Source of the DNA: Exiguobacterium sp. BMC-KP
GTDB lineage: Bacteria; Bacillota; Bacilli; Exiguobacteriales; Exiguobacteriaceae
Length of the DNA stretch: 64,000 nucleotides
Assembly (NCBI RefSeq): GCF_001275385.1
Contig: NZ_LGIW01000015.1
Span: 1,488,001-1,552,000 of the forward strand
Direction: 5' to 3'
Shown piece after piece: positions 27,444-38,111 of this stretch (position 1 is the stretch's first letter; every line of letters begins with the position of its first letter). The notes beneath the pieces are model-generated. The model did no database searches. It saw only the letters and a program-made list of their open reading frames with translations, and had not been told where the DNA came from. The position numbers and the translations under genes were made by a program.

Positions 27444-29753
27444 TTACTCTCCTTTTAATGCATGTTCGAGCACTTGCTCCATCGTCGCGACCGGAATAAA
27501 TTCCATTCCTGCGCGGACGCTTTCCGGGATATCATCGATGTCCCGCGTATTATCTTGTGGTAGAAGAACAGTCGTCAAACCAGCACGATGCGCTGCGAGC
27601 GACTTCTCTTTTAATCCACCAATTGGTAAGACACGTCCACGTAACGTGATTTCACCTGTCATCCCGACGTCACGGCGTACCGGACGCTTCGTCAAGGCGG
27701 AAATCAATGCCGTCGCGAGTGTGATTCCAGCAGATGGACCGTCTTTTGGTACGGCACCTTCAGGAACGTGAATGTGAATATCCTGCGTTTCGTAGAAGTT
27801 CGGTTCGATGCCAAGTGAAGTCGCGTTCGCTCGGACGAAGCTGTACGCGGTCTGAGCCGACTCTTGCATGACGTCTCCGAGTTTCCCAGTTAACTGCAAC
27901 TTCCCTTTACCCGGAGCAAGGCTGACTTCGATCGTCAACGTATCGCCCCCAAAAGCAGTATACGCTAAACCAGTCACTGCGCCAATCATATCTTCGAGCT
28001 CACCTTGACCATAACGGTAGATCGGCTTACCTAAGAAATCATCTAGATTACGCTTCGTCACCGTCACACGCTTCTTCTCACCCATCGCGATTTGTTTCGC
28101 CGCTTTCCGACAAAGTGATCCGAGAACGCGTTCGAGATTCCGAACACCTGCTTCTCGTGTATAACGCCGGACGACTTCTTCTAGGGCATCTGCTTTGACC
28201 GTCAATTGACTCTTTTTCAAGCCGTGCTCAGCAAGTTGTTTTGACAACAAGTGACGAACAGCAATTTCCGTCTTCTCTTGTTCCGTATAGCCACCGATTT
28301 GAATCAGTTCCATCCGGTCAAGCAACGGTCCTGGAATATTCGAGACATCGTTCGCTGTCGCGATGAAGAGGACATTCGATAAATCGAACGGTTCTTCGAT
28401 ATAGTGATCCGAGAAGCTGTTGTTTTGTTCCGGGTCAAGGACTTCAAGCATTGCGGACGACGGATCGCCACGGAAGTCGTTTGACATCTTATCGATTTCA
28501 TCGAGTAAGAAGACTGGGTTGTTCGTTCCTGCTTGTTTTAAGCCCCGAATGATTCGCCCTGGCATTGCACCGATATATGTCCGGCGATGTCCCCGAATCT
28601 CTGCTTCGTCACGTACACCACCAAGTGAGACACGAACGAATTTCCGCTCGAGTGCTGTTGCGATGGATCGTGCGAGTGACGTTTTCCCGACTCCTGGAGG
28701 TCCAGACAGACAAAGAATCGGACCGCGTAGCGAATCCGTCAACTGACGAACAGCAAGATACTCAAGAATCCGTTCTTTGACCTTCTCTAAACCATAATGG
28801 TCCTCGTCGAGCTGTTCCGAAGCTGCTGAGACGTTCAAGAAATCGTCCGTTGCTTCGTTCCACGGTAACGAGAAGAACCATTCGAGGTAGTTGCGAATGA
28901 CACCATGTTCCGGACTCGTCGCTGGTACGACGGCTAAACGACTGATTTCCTTCTCGACGTTCGCAACCGTCGTTTCTGGTAAATCAAGCATCGCTAACTG
29001 CTCCCGGTATTTCGTTGCATCACTTTCAACAGAAGCGGACTCGCCGCCGAGTTCTTGTTGAATCGTCTTCAATTGTTCCCGCAAGTAATACTCGCGTTGT
29101 GATTGTTCAATCGTCTTCTTCGTCCGCTCACGCATCTCACGTTCGAGTTCGACGACTTCATATTCATGTTTCATGACGTCAAGCAACATCAATCCTCGCT
29201 CGACAGGATCTTGTTGTTCAAGGAACTCCTGTTTCTTCGAGATATCGATCGGTAATTTCGACGTGATATAGTCCGTCAGTGAATCGAGGCGTTCATAGGT
29301 CTCAAAGCGACGACGCTCATCCGTTCCGATGCCTTTGATGCGGGAAACGAGCTGACCAAACTGTTCTTTGATGAGACGGACGAGCGCTTCTTGTTTTGCC
29401 CCTTTGATGTCCATCTTCTCGATTGGTTCGATGACGGCTTGGTAGCCTTCGTCTGTCTCTTCGACATTTTCAATCCGGACGCGTTCCTTCCCGATGACAC
29501 GGACACGAACCGTATCATTACCCAGTTCGCTCATCTTCGCGATTTGGACGAGTGTACCGACTTGATGTAATCCGTCAACAGACGGCTCTGCTTCCGGGTC
29601 ACGTTGCGTGACGACGACGAGATCAATCTCGTGTTCCTTTGATGCTAATAATGCTTTTAAAGACACGGGACGCCCTACATCAATCGTCAACCCGATTAAC
29701 GGATACGCGACGACACCGCGTAAAGGTAAAAGTGGATATTGTTTTTTCTTCAT
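27444..29753 (-). CDS. lonA: ATP-dependent protease La (LonA)
   Basis: A cytoplasmic AAA+ protease. 769 residues, matching LonA. N-terminal substrate domain (about 1-200), coiled coil, Walker [10 protein letters not shown] (about 350-358), Walker B FLLDEIDK, and the Ser-Lys catalytic site [12 protein letters not shown] (Ser about 676) with Lys about 45 residues on. It begins 13 bases after an AGGAGG site. lonB, which precedes lonA in Bacillus, is absent; clpX is next upstream. Confidence 0.96.
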   Translation of the reverse strand: MKKKQYPLLPLRGVVAYPLIGLTIDVGRPVSLKALLASKEHEIDLVVVTQRDPEAEPSVDGLHQVGTLVQIAKMSELGNDTVRVRVIGKERVRIENVEETDEGYQAVIEPIEKMDIKGAKQEALVRLIKEQFGQLVSRIKGIGTDERRRFETYERLDSLTDYITSKLPIDISKKQEFLEQQDPVERGLMLLDVMKHEYEVVELEREMRERTKKTIEQSQREYYLREQLKTIQQELGGESASVESDATKYREQLAMLDLPETTVANVEKEISRLAVVPATSPEHGVIRNYLEWFFSLPWNEATDDFLNVSAASEQLDEDHYGLEKVKERILEYLAVRQLTDSLRGPILCLSGPPGVGKTSLARSIATALERKFVRVSLGGVRDEAEIRGHRRTYIGAMPGRIIRGLKQAGTNNPVFLLDEIDKMSNDFRGDPSSAMLEVLDPEQNNSFSDHYIEEPFDLSNVLFIATANDVSNIPGPLLDRMELIQIGGYTEQEKTEIAVRHLLSKQLAEHGLKKSQLTVKADALEEVVRRYTREAGVRNLERVLGSLCRKAAKQIAMGEKKRVTVTKRNLDDFLGKPIYRYGQGELEDMIGAVTGLAYTAFGGDTLTIEVSLAPGKGKLQLTGKLGDVMQESAQTAYSFVRANATSLGIEPNFYETQDIHIHVPEGAVPKDGPSAGITLATALISALTKRPVRRDVGMTGEITLRGRVLPIGGLKEKSLAAHRAGLTTVLLPQDNTRDIDDIPESVRAGMEFIPVATMEQVLEHALKGE

Positions 29754-29770
29754 TCGAATTCCTCCTAAAC

Positions 29771-29807
29771 AAAAAGACTCGGAAAGGCGTACAAGTAGCC
29801 TCCGAGC
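29771..29807 (-). terminator. clpX terminator
   Basis: Stem GGCTCGGAGGC and a nearly perfect complement around a nine-base loop, followed by five T residues on the minus strand, in the 69-base gap between clpX and lonA. Confidence 0.8.
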
Positions 29808-29822
29808 CGATTTGTCACGGTG

Positions 29823-31088
29823 TTACGCCGTTTCTTTTTCTTTCCCATGTTCAATTGTACCATCTTTCAACTCAAGCGTTGGACCACGTTTACCAGTCAA
29901 CGTTTCTGCTGTAATGATGACTTTCGCGATGTCTTCACGCGATGGGATTTCGAACATGATATCTAGCATAGTTTCTTCGATGATCGAACGAAGACCACGC
30001 GCACCTGTTTTACGTTGGATCGCAAGTTTCGCAATCTCAAGAAGTGCATCTTCCGTGAAGTCGAGTTCGACATCATCAAGTTGAAGCATTTTCTTATATT
30101 GTTTAACGAGGGCGTTTTTCGGTTTCGTCAAGATTTGAACAAGTGCCTCTTCATCCAGTGGCTCGAGTGTCGCCATGACTGGCAAACGACCGATGAACTC
30201 AGGAATCAAACCAAACTTTTGAAGATCTTCTGGCAATGCAGCTGCTAGAATTTCTTTTTGTGTGAGGTTACGGTTCTCTGAATCGTTTCCGAAGCCGATG
30301 ACTTTTTTACCGAGACGACGTTTGATGGACTGATCGATACCATCGAATGCTCCACCAACGATGAACAAGATGTTCGTCGTATCGATTTGGATGAATTCTT
30401 GATGCGGATGTTTCCGGCCACCTTGTGGCGGTACACTTGCAACCGTTCCTTCCAAAATCTTCAGCAAGGCTTGTTGAACACCCTCACCGGAAACGTCACG
30501 TGTGATTGATGGATTTTCTGATTTACGAGCAATCTTATCGATCTCATCAATGTAAATGATTCCTTTTTCAGCCTTCTCGACATCGTAATCCGCTGCTTGG
30601 ATGAGTTTCAACAGGATGTTCTCGACGTCTTCACCGACATAACCTGCTTCCGTCAAACTTGTTGCATCTGCAATCGCAAACGGTACGTTCAAGATACGTG
30701 CCATCGTTTGGGCAAGAAGTGTTTTACCGCTACCTGTTGGCCCGATCATGACGATATTCGATTTTGAGAGCTCGACATCATCCGCGCGACCACCAGCATT
30801 GATTCGTTTGTAGTGATTATACATCGCTACAGATAACGATTTTTTCGCTTTCTCTTGACCGATGACATAATCGTCAAGTGTCGTACGAATTTCATGCGGT
30901 TTCGGAACATTCTTTAGCTCGACTTCTTCTTCTGTACCGAGTTCTTCCTCTACGATTTCATTGCAGAGTTCGATACACTCGTCGCAAATGTAAACGCCAG
31001 GTCCAGCAACAAGTTTGCGTACTTGTTCTTGTGTCTTTCCACAGAAAGAACATTTTAGCTGACCTTTTTCTTCGTTGAATTTAAACAT
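29823..31088 (-). CDS. clpX: ATP-dependent Clp protease ATP-binding subunit ClpX
   Basis: The unfoldase partner of ClpP. 421 residues from ATG 31088 ([20 protein letters not shown]), preceded by AGGGGTGG; the frame to 31145 is not supported. N-terminal zinc domain with CSFC and CDEC pairs, Walker A GPTGSGKT (about 119-126), Walker B and sensor motifs, and the ClpP-docking IGF loop (KKVIGFGND, about 268-276). Confidence 0.97.
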   Translation of the reverse strand: MFKFNEEKGQLKCSFCGKTQEQVRKLVAGPGVYICDECIELCNEIVEEELGTEEEVELKNVPKPHEIRTTLDDYVIGQEKAKKSLSVAMYNHYKRINAGGRADDVELSKSNIVMIGPTGSGKTLLAQTMARILNVPFAIADATSLTEAGYVGEDVENILLKLIQAADYDVEKAEKGIIYIDEIDKIARKSENPSITRDVSGEGVQQALLKILEGTVASVPPQGGRKHPHQEFIQIDTTNILFIVGGAFDGIDQSIKRRLGKKVIGFGNDSENRNLTQKEILAAALPEDLQKFGLIPEFIGRLPVMATLEPLDEEALVQILTKPKNALVKQYKKMLQLDDVELDFTEDALLEIAKLAIQRKTGARGLRSIIEETMLDIMFEIPSREDIAKVIITAETLTGKRGPTLELKDGTIEHGKEKETA

Positions 31089-31160
31089 AAAGGTCCACCC
31101 CTTTAACGTGGAAATTGTATGGACGCCTGTAGCATCCCGTCTCACGTTTTACTATTTATG

Positions 31161-31190
31161 ATTGTAGCATGAACAAGGAAAGTCTTTCAA
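31161..31190 (-). promoter_or_regulatory. clpX promoter
   Basis: TTGAAA and TACAAT with an 18-base spacer on the minus strand, about 72 bases before clpX. It lies in the 234-base gap after the tig terminator, which otherwise holds nothing I recognise. Confidence 0.65.
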
Positions 31191-31261
31191 ATCCTGGACG
31201 AACGATTTACAGTTTGATGTCCTGAACCAAGGATTGTTTGTCCTTGTTTGACCTATCGTAC

Positions 31262-31304
31262 AAAAAAATCGACTCCAAGACCAGAAATTGGGCTTGAAGT
31301 CGAT
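31262..31304 (-). terminator. tig terminator
   Basis: A long stem (ATCGACTTCAAGCCC with a near-complement) and then seven T residues on the minus strand, shortly after the tig stop. Confidence 0.85.
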
Positions 31305-31322
31305 CGAAAACCATGAAATGGC

Positions 31323-32615
31323 TTATTTTGCTTTTGCGTTGTCGACGAGAACATCGATAGCTTTACGGAATTGAAGATCGCCTTTAAGCGTTTCAAGTCC
31401 ACCTTGTGGTGCAAGCATCGTTTCAAGTTGATCTGCAGGGATGTTGTAGAGTTCTGACATTGATTGAAGTTCAGTTTGTGTTTCTTCGTCTGTTACTTCG
31501 ATTTTTTCGTCAGCAACGATTTGCTTGAGGACGAGACGTGCTTTAACGCGCTCTTCCGCTTGCTCTTTCATTTCAGAACGCATTGCCTCTTCTGTCGTTC
31601 CAGTCAACTGGAAGTACATGTTGAGGTCGATACCTTGTGATTGAATACGTTGTGTGAACTCTTGGACCATACGCTCAACTTCGTTTTCGACCATGACTTC
31701 TGGAAGATCAACTGTTGCGTTTTTCGTAGCCGCTTCGACTAACTCATCGCGCATTGAAGCATCAGCTTCTTGTTTGCGTGTGTTTTCGAGACGTGTACGG
31801 ATTTTTGTTTTCAACTCGTCGAGTGAAGAAACTTCTTCATCCATCTCTTTAGCGAACTCATCTGTCAATTCAGGGAGCTCTTGAGCTTTGACTTCATGGA
31901 TTGTTACTTTGAATGTAACTGGTTTTCCAGCGAGTGATGCTTCGTGGTATTCCTCAGGGAATGTCACTTCAAGATCTTTTTGCTCGCCAGTTTTTAAACC
32001 GACCATCTGCTCTTCGAATCCAGGAATGAAGTTTCCAGAACCGATGACGAGTGAGTAGTTCTCAGCAGTTCCGCCGTCGAATTGGTTTTCCCCATCGAAA
32101 CCTGCGAAGTCGAATACGACTGTATCGCCATTCTCGATGACGCCATCTTCTTTAACGACGAGTTCTGCACCGCGTTCTTGTAATGTTTTGAGTTCAGCGT
32201 CGACGTCTTCGTCAGTAACGTTCGTTTCAACTGCTGTGTACTCAAGACCTTTGTACTCACCGAGTGTAGCTTCAGGCTCGATGACGAACGTGATTTTGAA
32301 TTCTACTGGCTTGCCTTTTTCGAGTGTTTCAACGTCGATGTTTTCAAGCGCGATTGGCTCGATTCCTGATTCGACGACTGCACCTTCGATTGTGTCCTTA
32401 TAAAGGATATCGAGTGCATCTTGGTACAGTGCTTCTTCACCGTACATTTTGTTGAACATTGCGCGTGGCATTTTTCCTTTACGGAAACCTGGTGTGTTCA
32501 AAGTCTTAACGACTTTCTTGAACGCTTGGTCTACCGCTTTATCAAATGCTTCAGCAGGCGCTTCATACGTGAGGACGCCGAGGCTACCTGATTGTTTTTC
32601 CCATTTTGCAGTCAT
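31323..32615 (-). CDS. tig: Trigger factor, ribosome-associated chaperone and prolyl isomerase
   Basis: Binds the ribosome exit tunnel and helps nascent chains fold. 430 residues from ATG 32615 (MTAKWEKQSGSLGVLTYE), preceded by TTGGAGGGA. Ribosome-binding signature with GFRKGKMPR (about 43-51), the FKBP-type domain (about 155-245, VFDFAGFDGE) and the C-terminal chaperone arms. Upstream of clpX as in Bacillus. Confidence 0.96.
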   Translation of the reverse strand: MTAKWEKQSGSLGVLTYEAPAEAFDKAVDQAFKKVVKTLNTPGFRKGKMPRAMFNKMYGEEALYQDALDILYKDTIEGAVVESGIEPIALENIDVETLEKGKPVEFKITFVIEPEATLGEYKGLEYTAVETNVTDEDVDAELKTLQERGAELVVKEDGVIENGDTVVFDFAGFDGENQFDGGTAENYSLVIGSGNFIPGFEEQMVGLKTGEQKDLEVTFPEEYHEASLAGKPVTFKVTIHEVKAQELPELTDEFAKEMDEEVSSLDELKTKIRTRLENTRKQEADASMRDELVEAATKNATVDLPEVMVENEVERMVQEFTQRIQSQGIDLNMYFQLTGTTEEAMRSEMKEQAEERVKARLVLKQIVADEKIEVTDEETQTELQSMSELYNIPADQLETMLAPQGGLETLKGDLQFRKAIDVLVDNAKAK

Positions 32616-32668
32616 GCTGAGTCCCTCCAAAATTGTCAATTAGCGTACATGTGTGTACAACAAGTCAC

Positions 32669-32677
32669 ATTATAGCA
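32669..32677 (-). promoter_or_regulatory. tig promoter, extended -10
   Basis: TGCTATAAT on the minus strand is an exact extended -10 element, about 54 bases before tig. There is no clear -35, as common with this class. A short inverted repeat (GTACA...TGTAC) lies between it and the start and may be a regulatory or stability element. Confidence 0.6.
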
Positions 32678-32725
32678 CAATCGTTCTGACGATTACCACT
32701 GTTGAACGAATCGTTTCCAGATGTC

Positions 32726-33712
32726 TCAATCGAAGTAAATTTGCTCGAATGCGATGACTTCCGGATAAAGAATATGTGACGCTCGATATAACTGCTGTGC
32801 TAGCGGACTTAAGACACGTCCCGCGTCTTCGGTTTCAAATGTTAGACCTGCGAGTTCTTCGCACGCCGAGAACCAATTCTCCATATCTGATCCGATGAGC
32901 TCTCGTTCTTCAAGATGAACCAATTGATCCGACCTTAAGACGAGCAATGCTCGAAACGGATCCATTCGTTGTAACATGTGAATCGATTCCAGTAACGCTT
33001 GTTGCTCCTGTTGATGGGCAAGCAACACTTCTTCTAAATCTTGGCGTGATGAAATCGTCCAGTCTACATCTAAGTGTGGCACCTGAATCATTGTCGGATA
33101 TGTCAAATGATCAAGCACGCTTCCTAATAATTGATCGATGACGAGTAGACTTTGATGCGCTGTCTCTTGAGCATGAAAATACTTGTCTGTGATGTATTCC
33201 ATGAGCGAAGGTGTTCGTTCGAATTCAGCACCCGTCAGACAGCGCATCTGTTCAACCCAATTCCCATGTCGTAACACATGCATCAGCTCTGTTCCGGGCG
33301 CAACCGGGCACTGCGTCATGTTACTCGTCTGAACCGTAGACGACTTTTGTTTTCGAACGCTCATCTGCTGTTTGATCTCGTCTAATCGAAGCGCCAATCC
33401 ATACGGTAAGTAGGGTGATGCCGAGCGCAGTGCGAGTTTCATCGGATAGCGTTCTCCCAGCTCATAAAGAAAGAGTGCGAGCACTTGCTCAACACCCTCA
33501 ACGTTAAGAAATCGTTCTGCTACAGTTTCAAATCGTTCACGATCGTTCAGTAAGAGTGGTTGAATGATATAGAGTCGGTATAAGACATCTTCTCCTGTCA
33601 GTTGATCCGTCTCTAATTCCACAATCAATTGTTCTTGCTCAGAAGCGGTCAAGCGAAGAATCCGCGCTTGTGCTGCTTCGAGTTCATGTTCCATCCAGCG
33701 CGATGTCCCCAT
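32726..33712 (-). CDS. Hypothetical protein, positional counterpart of ysoA
   Basis: A 328-residue soluble, acidic, mostly helical protein that I do not recognise. There is no signal peptide or membrane segment. Many leucine-rich helices (e.g. EQVLALFLYELGERYP, RALLVLRSDQLVHLEE) are compatible with a helical-repeat fold. B. subtilis has the TPR protein YsoA next to tig, but I see no convincing TPR signature here, so homology is not claimed. Start has GGAGTGACGGAAT ahead of ATG. It lies 110 bases upstream of tig on the same strand and 29 bases after the lipoprotein gene. Confidence 0.6.
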   Translation of the reverse strand: MGTSRWMEHELEAAQARILRLTASEQEQLIVELETDQLTGEDVLYRLYIIQPLLLNDRERFETVAERFLNVEGVEQVLALFLYELGERYPMKLALRSASPYLPYGLALRLDEIKQQMSVRKQKSSTVQTSNMTQCPVAPGTELMHVLRHGNWVEQMRCLTGAEFERTPSLMEYITDKYFHAQETAHQSLLVIDQLLGSVLDHLTYPTMIQVPHLDVDWTISSRQDLEEVLLAHQQEQQALLESIHMLQRMDPFRALLVLRSDQLVHLEERELIGSDMENWFSACEELAGLTFETEDAGRVLSPLAQQLYRASHILYPEVIAFEQIYFD

Positions 33713-33741
33713 ATTCCGTCACTCCTTTATACTAAAACTGC

Positions 33742-34266
33742 TTATTTCGTAAACGGATCGAGTAAAGATGTCCAGTTCGTGATTGCTTCTTGCAGTTTCC
33801 CTGCTTGTTCAATGCCAAGACGATTTAACGTATCAAGAGAGACGTCTGTCTCAAGAAGTCGTGTGATATCTTCCGACTGATTCACGTACTGTTCCAGTTT
33901 TGCACTTAAATTCTGCAACTCTTGCGGTGGATTTTCAAGCCCCGCTAAGCGTTGATCGATTTGATCTAGTTCTTGATTGAATTGATCAATTGTTCCGTTT
34001 TCCTTCAACTTCTCGATTTGTTGATCCAGTGCTTGTTCTGGATTCGCCGATTCACGTGCTGTTGTAGCGGCCTCATTCAAAGAAGCGGATAAATCTGACG
34101 TAACTTGTGCCGTGTCTTTCGCAATCCCTTGGAGTTCTCCTGCATAATCAACACTATTCTTCACATCATTCACTTGTTGCTTTGCATCGTCGACTGTATT
34201 TGAAATCTCACTACATCCAGCAAGAAACGTGCTTAGTACTAGGACTGCTCCAACTTTCTTCCACAT
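33742..34266 (-). CDS. Lipoprotein, DUF6376-like
   Basis: A 174-residue lipoprotein: MWKKVGAVLVLSTFLAGC ends in a lipobox (FLAGC, lipidated Cys18). The mature part is Asp/Gln/Asn-rich and predicted all-helical, with coiled-coil-like stretches (IDQFNQELDQIDQRLAG). It resembles the small helical lipoproteins that I associate with DUF6376 in Bacillales. Start at 34266 is chosen because AAAGGG lies 9 bases ahead and the signal peptide then begins with MWKK; ATGs at 34290 and 34275 are alternatives. Function unknown. Confidence 0.65.
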   Translation of the reverse strand: MWKKVGAVLVLSTFLAGCSEISNTVDDAKQQVNDVKNSVDYAGELQGIAKDTAQVTSDLSASLNEAATTARESANPEQALDQQIEKLKENGTIDQFNQELDQIDQRLAGLENPPQELQNLSAKLEQYVNQSEDITRLLETDVSLDTLNRLGIEQAGKLQEAITNWTSLLDPFTK

Positions 34267-34321
34267 CGCATTCATCCCTTTCGAGTTCATGATACCTTAA
34301 TTATAATCGAAAATCGGAATA

Positions 34322-34355
34322 AAAAAAAGAGACCACCCTCGTAAGGGCAGTCTCT
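34322..34355 (-). terminator. Terminator after the tRNA gene
   Basis: Stem AGAGACTGCCCT and near-complement around TACG, followed by eight T residues on the minus strand. It closes the transcript that holds the tRNA gene and separates it from the lipoprotein gene. Confidence 0.85.
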
Positions 34356-34368
34356 ATTTTAATTATAG

Positions 34369-34442
<74 letters not shown>

Positions 34443-34515
34443 GTGTCAACACGAATAAACTATACTAGAACAATTCTTTCGTGTCAATCACATTACAAAT
34501 ATTGCATTTATTTTA

Positions 34516-35031
34516 TTACAAAAATGTTCCGTCCAGATGGAGCGCATTTACCGGGTCACCATTTACATCAAGAAAATCGACAGAATAACGGTTTTGATCC
34601 ACTTCTAGAATCGCATATGTCTTATCTGGTCGATGGCGTGGCATCCGAATCGATCCTGGATTGATGAATAAGACACCATCTCGATATTCTGCCTTTGCGA
34701 CGTGAGAATGACCATACAACACGATGTCAGCTTTCTTTTCGTTCGCATGGTGCTGCAGAACATCTAGACTATATTTGACGTCTTGCCGATGCCCATGAAC
34801 ACAAAGTACCGCACGCCCGTCCATCTCTGACGTGACTTCTTCCGGAAAGTCGTGTCCATAATCACAATTTCCTCGCACAACACGATATGGATATAATGAT
34901 TCGATGTCACGCGTCAATTGGGAGTCTCCACAATGAAATGCTACATCCACGTCTTGATGACGTTCGAAAATCGTAAGCAATTCTTGTTCTAGTCCATGGC
35001 TATCACTAACGATCAACGCTCTCATCTTCAT
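34516..35031 (-). CDS. Metallophosphoesterase, YsnB / MJ0936 family
   Basis: A calcineurin-like phosphodiesterase of 171 residues. Metal-binding motifs are visible in order: DSHG (about 9-12), CGDSQLT, GNCDYG, HGHR and YGHSHVA. The substrate is unknown; relatives hydrolyse model diesters or cyclic nucleotides. ATG at 35031 overlaps the rdgB stop as TGATG; a second ATG at 35025 has a better distance (10 bases) from AGGAG. It is the last gene of racE-rph-rdgB-ysnB, the same order as in B. subtilis. Confidence 0.85.
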   Translation of the reverse strand: MKMRALIVSDSHGLEQELLTIFERHQDVDVAFHCGDSQLTRDIESLYPYRVVRGNCDYGHDFPEEVTSEMDGRAVLCVHGHRQDVKYSLDVLQHHANEKKADIVLYGHSHVAKAEYRDGVLFINPGSIRMPRHRPDKTYAILEVDQNRYSVDFLDVNGDPVNALHLDGTFL

Positions 35032-35624
35032 CACACTCCTAAGAAAGTAGTTAAATCCTGTTCGAGCTTACGCAATGCATTGCCACGATGGCTAATCATT
35101 GCTTTCTCTTCTTTCGTCAACTCAGCAGCAGTTTTTCCGCTCTCCGTGACGAATAACGGATCATAACCGAAACCGTTCGAACCCTTCGCCTCAAAACCGA
35201 TGTGCCCTTCCATCGTGCCGCGAACCGTCAATGTCTCACCTGTGGGTTTTGCGAGAGCAAGTACACAAACGAAACGTGCTGTCCGTTTTTCTTCCGGTAG
35301 ATCGTGTAATTTCTCAAGTAACAAGGCATTGTTTGCCGTATCCGACTTTGCAAGCCCAGCAAATCGTGCCGAGTAAACTCCTGGGGCCCCGTTTAAGGCA
35401 TCGACTTCAAGACCTGAATCATCAGCAAGTACCGCATGACCGAAGTACGCTGCAGCTTCTGTTGCCTTCAAGAGTGCATTTTCCTCGAATGTTTCACCCG
35501 TCTCATCCGTTTCTGGTGCATCCGCGTGATCAAGTAACGACTCGACCGTGTAACCGAGACGCCCGAGCATACTTTCGAGTTCCTTCACTTTTCCCGCGTT
35601 ATGTGTTGCAACGATGATTTTCAT
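35031..35624 (-). CDS. rdgB: XTP/dITP diphosphatase (HAM1/RdgB)
   Basis: Removes non-canonical purine nucleotides (ITP, XTP, dITP) by hydrolysis to the monophosphate. 197 residues; N-terminal [32 protein letters not shown] and GFGYDPLF are family signatures, with [10 protein letters not shown] near the C-terminus. Overlaps rph by 4 bases and the phosphoesterase by 1. Confidence 0.95.
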   Translation of the reverse strand: MKIIVATHNAGKVKELESMLGRLGYTVESLLDHADAPETDETGETFEENALLKATEAAAYFGHAVLADDSGLEVDALNGAPGVYSARFAGLAKSDTANNALLLEKLHDLPEEKRTARFVCVLALAKPTGETLTVRGTMEGHIGFEAKGSNGFGYDPLFVTESGKTAAELTKEEKAMISHRGNALRKLEQDLTTFLGV

Positions 35625-36376
35625 CTATGTTCCCCCACTTCTTCTCCTACATACCACCATGACACACCGAGTGCATCACGACCGGCTTCAATCAGTTCCT
35701 TAATACCTTTTTCCCCAAGTTCGAGCATATCGAGCATCTCTTGACGAGAAAATGTTGATTCTTCTCCCGTCGCTTGCATCTCGACGATTTTACCAGATGA
35801 CGTCATGACGAGGTTGAAGTCGACTTCAGCCGCAGCATCCTCTTCGTAACAAAGATCGAGCAAGACATTCGACTCAACGATTCCAACCGAAATCGCTGCG
35901 ATACCTTCCTTGATGGGTGTATCCGTCAGTTTCCCGGCTTGAATCAATTGATCGACCGCTCGGACGAGTGCTAAAAAACCACCCGTGATTGATGCGGTCC
36001 GTGTGCCACCATCTGCTTGAATGACATCACAGTCGATCCAGATCGTTCGTTCGCCAAGTTTTTCTAAATCGACGACCGCCCGAAGCGAGCGGCTAATCAG
36101 ACGTTGGATTTCCATCGTCCGTCCCGTCTGCTTACCACGAACGGCTTCTCGTGCTGTCCGCTGAGCGGTTGCCCGCGGTAACATCGAATACTCCGCGTTG
36201 ATCCAGCCTTGGCGTTTACCGCGCAAGAACGGTGGCACTCTTTCTTCGACGGTTGCCGTACAGAGAACTTTTGTATCGCCCAGTTCAATCATAACCGAAC
36301 CTTCTGCGTGTTTATTGATATCAATCGATAACTGAACAGGTCGGATACGATCCGCCGTTCGTTGGTCTATTCGCAT
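35621..36376 (-). CDS. rph: Ribonuclease PH
   Basis: A phosphorolytic 3'-exonuclease that trims tRNA 3' ends. 251 residues. RNase PH signatures [40 protein letters not shown] (about 86-105) and [18 protein letters not shown] are all present. It starts right after the racE stop and overlaps rdgB. Confidence 0.96.
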   Translation of the reverse strand: MRIDQRTADRIRPVQLSIDINKHAEGSVMIELGDTKVLCTATVEERVPPFLRGKRQGWINAEYSMLPRATAQRTAREAVRGKQTGRTMEIQRLISRSLRAVVDLEKLGERTIWIDCDVIQADGGTRTASITGGFLALVRAVDQLIQAGKLTDTPIKEGIAAISVGIVESNVLLDLCYEEDAAAEVDFNLVMTSSGKIVEMQATGEESTFSRQEMLDMLELGEKGIKELIEAGRDALGVSWWYVGEEVGEHR

Positions 36377-37183
36377 TTAATCTTCCTCCGTTCCAAGCAC
36401 GATGCGTTCTGCGTGTATCGGCTGATCGAGCCAGTCCGTCGCAATCTGATCAAATGAACGAATATCGCCTGTTGCATAATAACGATGTTCCGGTATTTGT
36501 GTCACATCTGCTGAAATCGTATTGTAATCAAGTAGTGCTGCTACCTCAAGTGCCGTCTCGTCTCCCGAAGAAATCAGCTGGACGCCTGGTCCGATGACCC
36601 GTCCAATCACATCTGCTAGAAGCGGATAATGCGTACACCCGAGAATCAATGTATCCATATCATAATTTATCAATGGTCGTAACGTATTGGCGACGACACG
36701 CTCAACGTAAGCACCATCCGTTTGCATCGACTCAACGAGCGGAACGAACGGTGGGCAAGCTAACGATTCAACGACGACTTGCCCTTCGACGTGGCGTAAC
36801 GCCTTCTCGTAGGAATTGCTTGTAATCGTCATCTTCGTTCCGATGACACCAATTCGTTTCGTACGCGTCACCTTGACGGCTGCTCGCGCACCCGGATCAA
36901 TGACACCGATAACAGGTATATTTAAACGTTCTCGCGCTTCTTTTAAAACAACAGCCGTTGCTGTGTTACAGGCGATTACGATCAATTTCACATCTTGTTG
37001 TACGAGATAATCAATCATCTCCCACGTAAACTCACGAATCTCTTCTTCAGGGCGTGGTCCATACGGACACCGTAAAGTATCCCCGACATAAATGATTCGC
37101 TCATGGGGCAACTGTCGCATCAATTCACGTGCGACCGTCAAACCACCGACTCCGGAATCTAGTACTCCAATCGCTCGATTCAC
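36377..37183 (-). CDS. racE: Glutamate racemase
   Basis: Makes D-glutamate for peptidoglycan. 268 residues from GTG 37183 (VNRAIGVLDSGVGGLTVARE), with GGTGGAG just ahead; the longer frame to 37204 is not supported. Catalytic cysteines in VIACNTATAV (about 74) and LGCTHYPLL (about 185). It heads racE-rph-rdgB-ysnB. gerM, which lies between racE and rph in Bacillus, is absent. Confidence 0.95.
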   Translation of the reverse strand: MNRAIGVLDSGVGGLTVARELMRQLPHERIIYVGDTLRCPYGPRPEEEIREFTWEMIDYLVQQDVKLIVIACNTATAVVLKEARERLNIPVIGVIDPGARAAVKVTRTKRIGVIGTKMTITSNSYEKALRHVEGQVVVESLACPPFVPLVESMQTDGAYVERVVANTLRPLINYDMDTLILGCTHYPLLADVIGRVIGPGVQLISSGDETALEVAALLDYNTISADVTQIPEHRYYATGDIRSFDQIATDWLDQPIHAERIVLGTEED

Positions 37184-37219
37184 TCTTCTCCACCTCTTTC
37201 TCACTACTCTTATGGTAAC

Positions 37220-37250
37220 AAAAAAGGACGACGGTGCAAGACCGGCGTCC
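37220..37250 (-). terminator. ptsH terminator
   Basis: Stem GGACGCCGGTCTTGCACCGTCGTCC on the minus strand followed by six T residues, between ptsH and racE. It isolates ptsH from the racE operon. Confidence 0.85.
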
Positions 37251-37270
37251 GAGAATGTACGATTACAGGA

Positions 37271-37534
37271 TTACTGAGCAAGACCTTCGCTTGTCAGCAT
37301 ATCTGAAAGAGTCGTGATTGCTTCAGAAGCATCGTCACCGTTTGCAACGATTTTGATATCTGAATCTTTCGCGATTCCGAGTGAAAGAACACCCATGATT
37401 GACTTCAAGTTGACAGTCTTCCCGTTGTATTCCAAGTTGATGTCTGATTGGAATTTAGAAGCTGTGTTGACGAGCTGAGTAGCCGGACGAGCGTGAATGC
37501 CTGAATCCGCGATGACTTTGAATGTTTTTTCCAT
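37271..37534 (-). CDS. ptsH: Phosphocarrier protein HPr
   Basis: The HPr of the phosphotransferase system. 87 residues from ATG 37534 ([19 protein letters not shown]), with AAGGGAG upstream. His15 is present in GIHARPAT, so it is a phosphocarrier rather than Crh. Ser46 lies in [13 protein letters not shown], the HprK/P site used for CcpA co-repression. No ptsI is adjacent, unlike the usual ptsHI operon, and the gene stands alone between terminators. Confidence 0.95.
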   Translation of the reverse strand: MEKTFKVIADSGIHARPATQLVNTASKFQSDINLEYNGKTVNLKSIMGVLSLGIAKDSDIKIVANGDDASEAITTLSDMLTSEGLAQ

Positions 37535-37599
37535 GATTAAGAAATCTCCCTTCACTAATAACGTACTAGTGAGTCGTTTTCGAATATGTGAACTCATTA

Positions 37600-38055
37600 T
37601 CAAATGATAACGGATTCGAATCGATTCTGCAAGGAATTTTTATACGCTTCACTCCATGGGAATGCTTTCCCGGAACGGTCGATTTGGACCATTGATGTCC
37701 GTCCTGTGAACATCAGTTCCTCCTGCTCATCAAACGCTGCGTAATGTACGTCACACGATGCACTGCCGACGTGTACCGGGTATGCATAGACAGAGAGACG
37801 CGCCCGTGGATAGACTTGGCGAATGTAGTTACACTGGGCATCCGCAACGACGATGATCCCATCGTCTGCAAGCGAATATCCGGTTTCTTCTAACATCAAT
37901 GTCCGAACGTCCTCGAAATAGACGAATGGTACTCGGTTATTCATATGACCGTAGGCATCAGTCTCCGCGAACCGGACGGCGACGTCAAGCCGCGTTCCGT
38001 GTTTCATCTGTTCAAGCCATGACTCGAGTTCTGGAATATAAGCTGGTACGCGCAC
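37600..38055 (-). CDS. Acyl-CoA thioesterase-like protein, YsmA family
   Basis: A hotdog-fold protein of 151 residues from GTG 38055, which has AGGAGG 8 bases ahead. The longer frame to 38115 overlaps sdh[23 protein letters not shown] (about 39-60) is the catalytic-helix signature of the 4-hydroxybenzoyl-CoA thioesterase group. It occupies the place of B. subtilis ysmA between sdhB and racE. Substrate unknown. Confidence 0.8.
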   Translation of the reverse strand: MRVPAYIPELESWLEQMKHGTRLDVAVRFAETDAYGHMNNRVPFVYFEDVRTLMLEETGYSLADDGIIVVADAQCNYIRQVYPRARLSVYAYPVHVGSASCDVHYAAFDEQEELMFTGRTSMVQIDRSGKAFPWSEAYKNSLQNRFESVII

Positions 38056-38111
38056 AATGAGTTCCTCCTGTCTGAATGAAAAAAGAAGGAGCAAGCTCCT
38101 TCTTTGATAAA

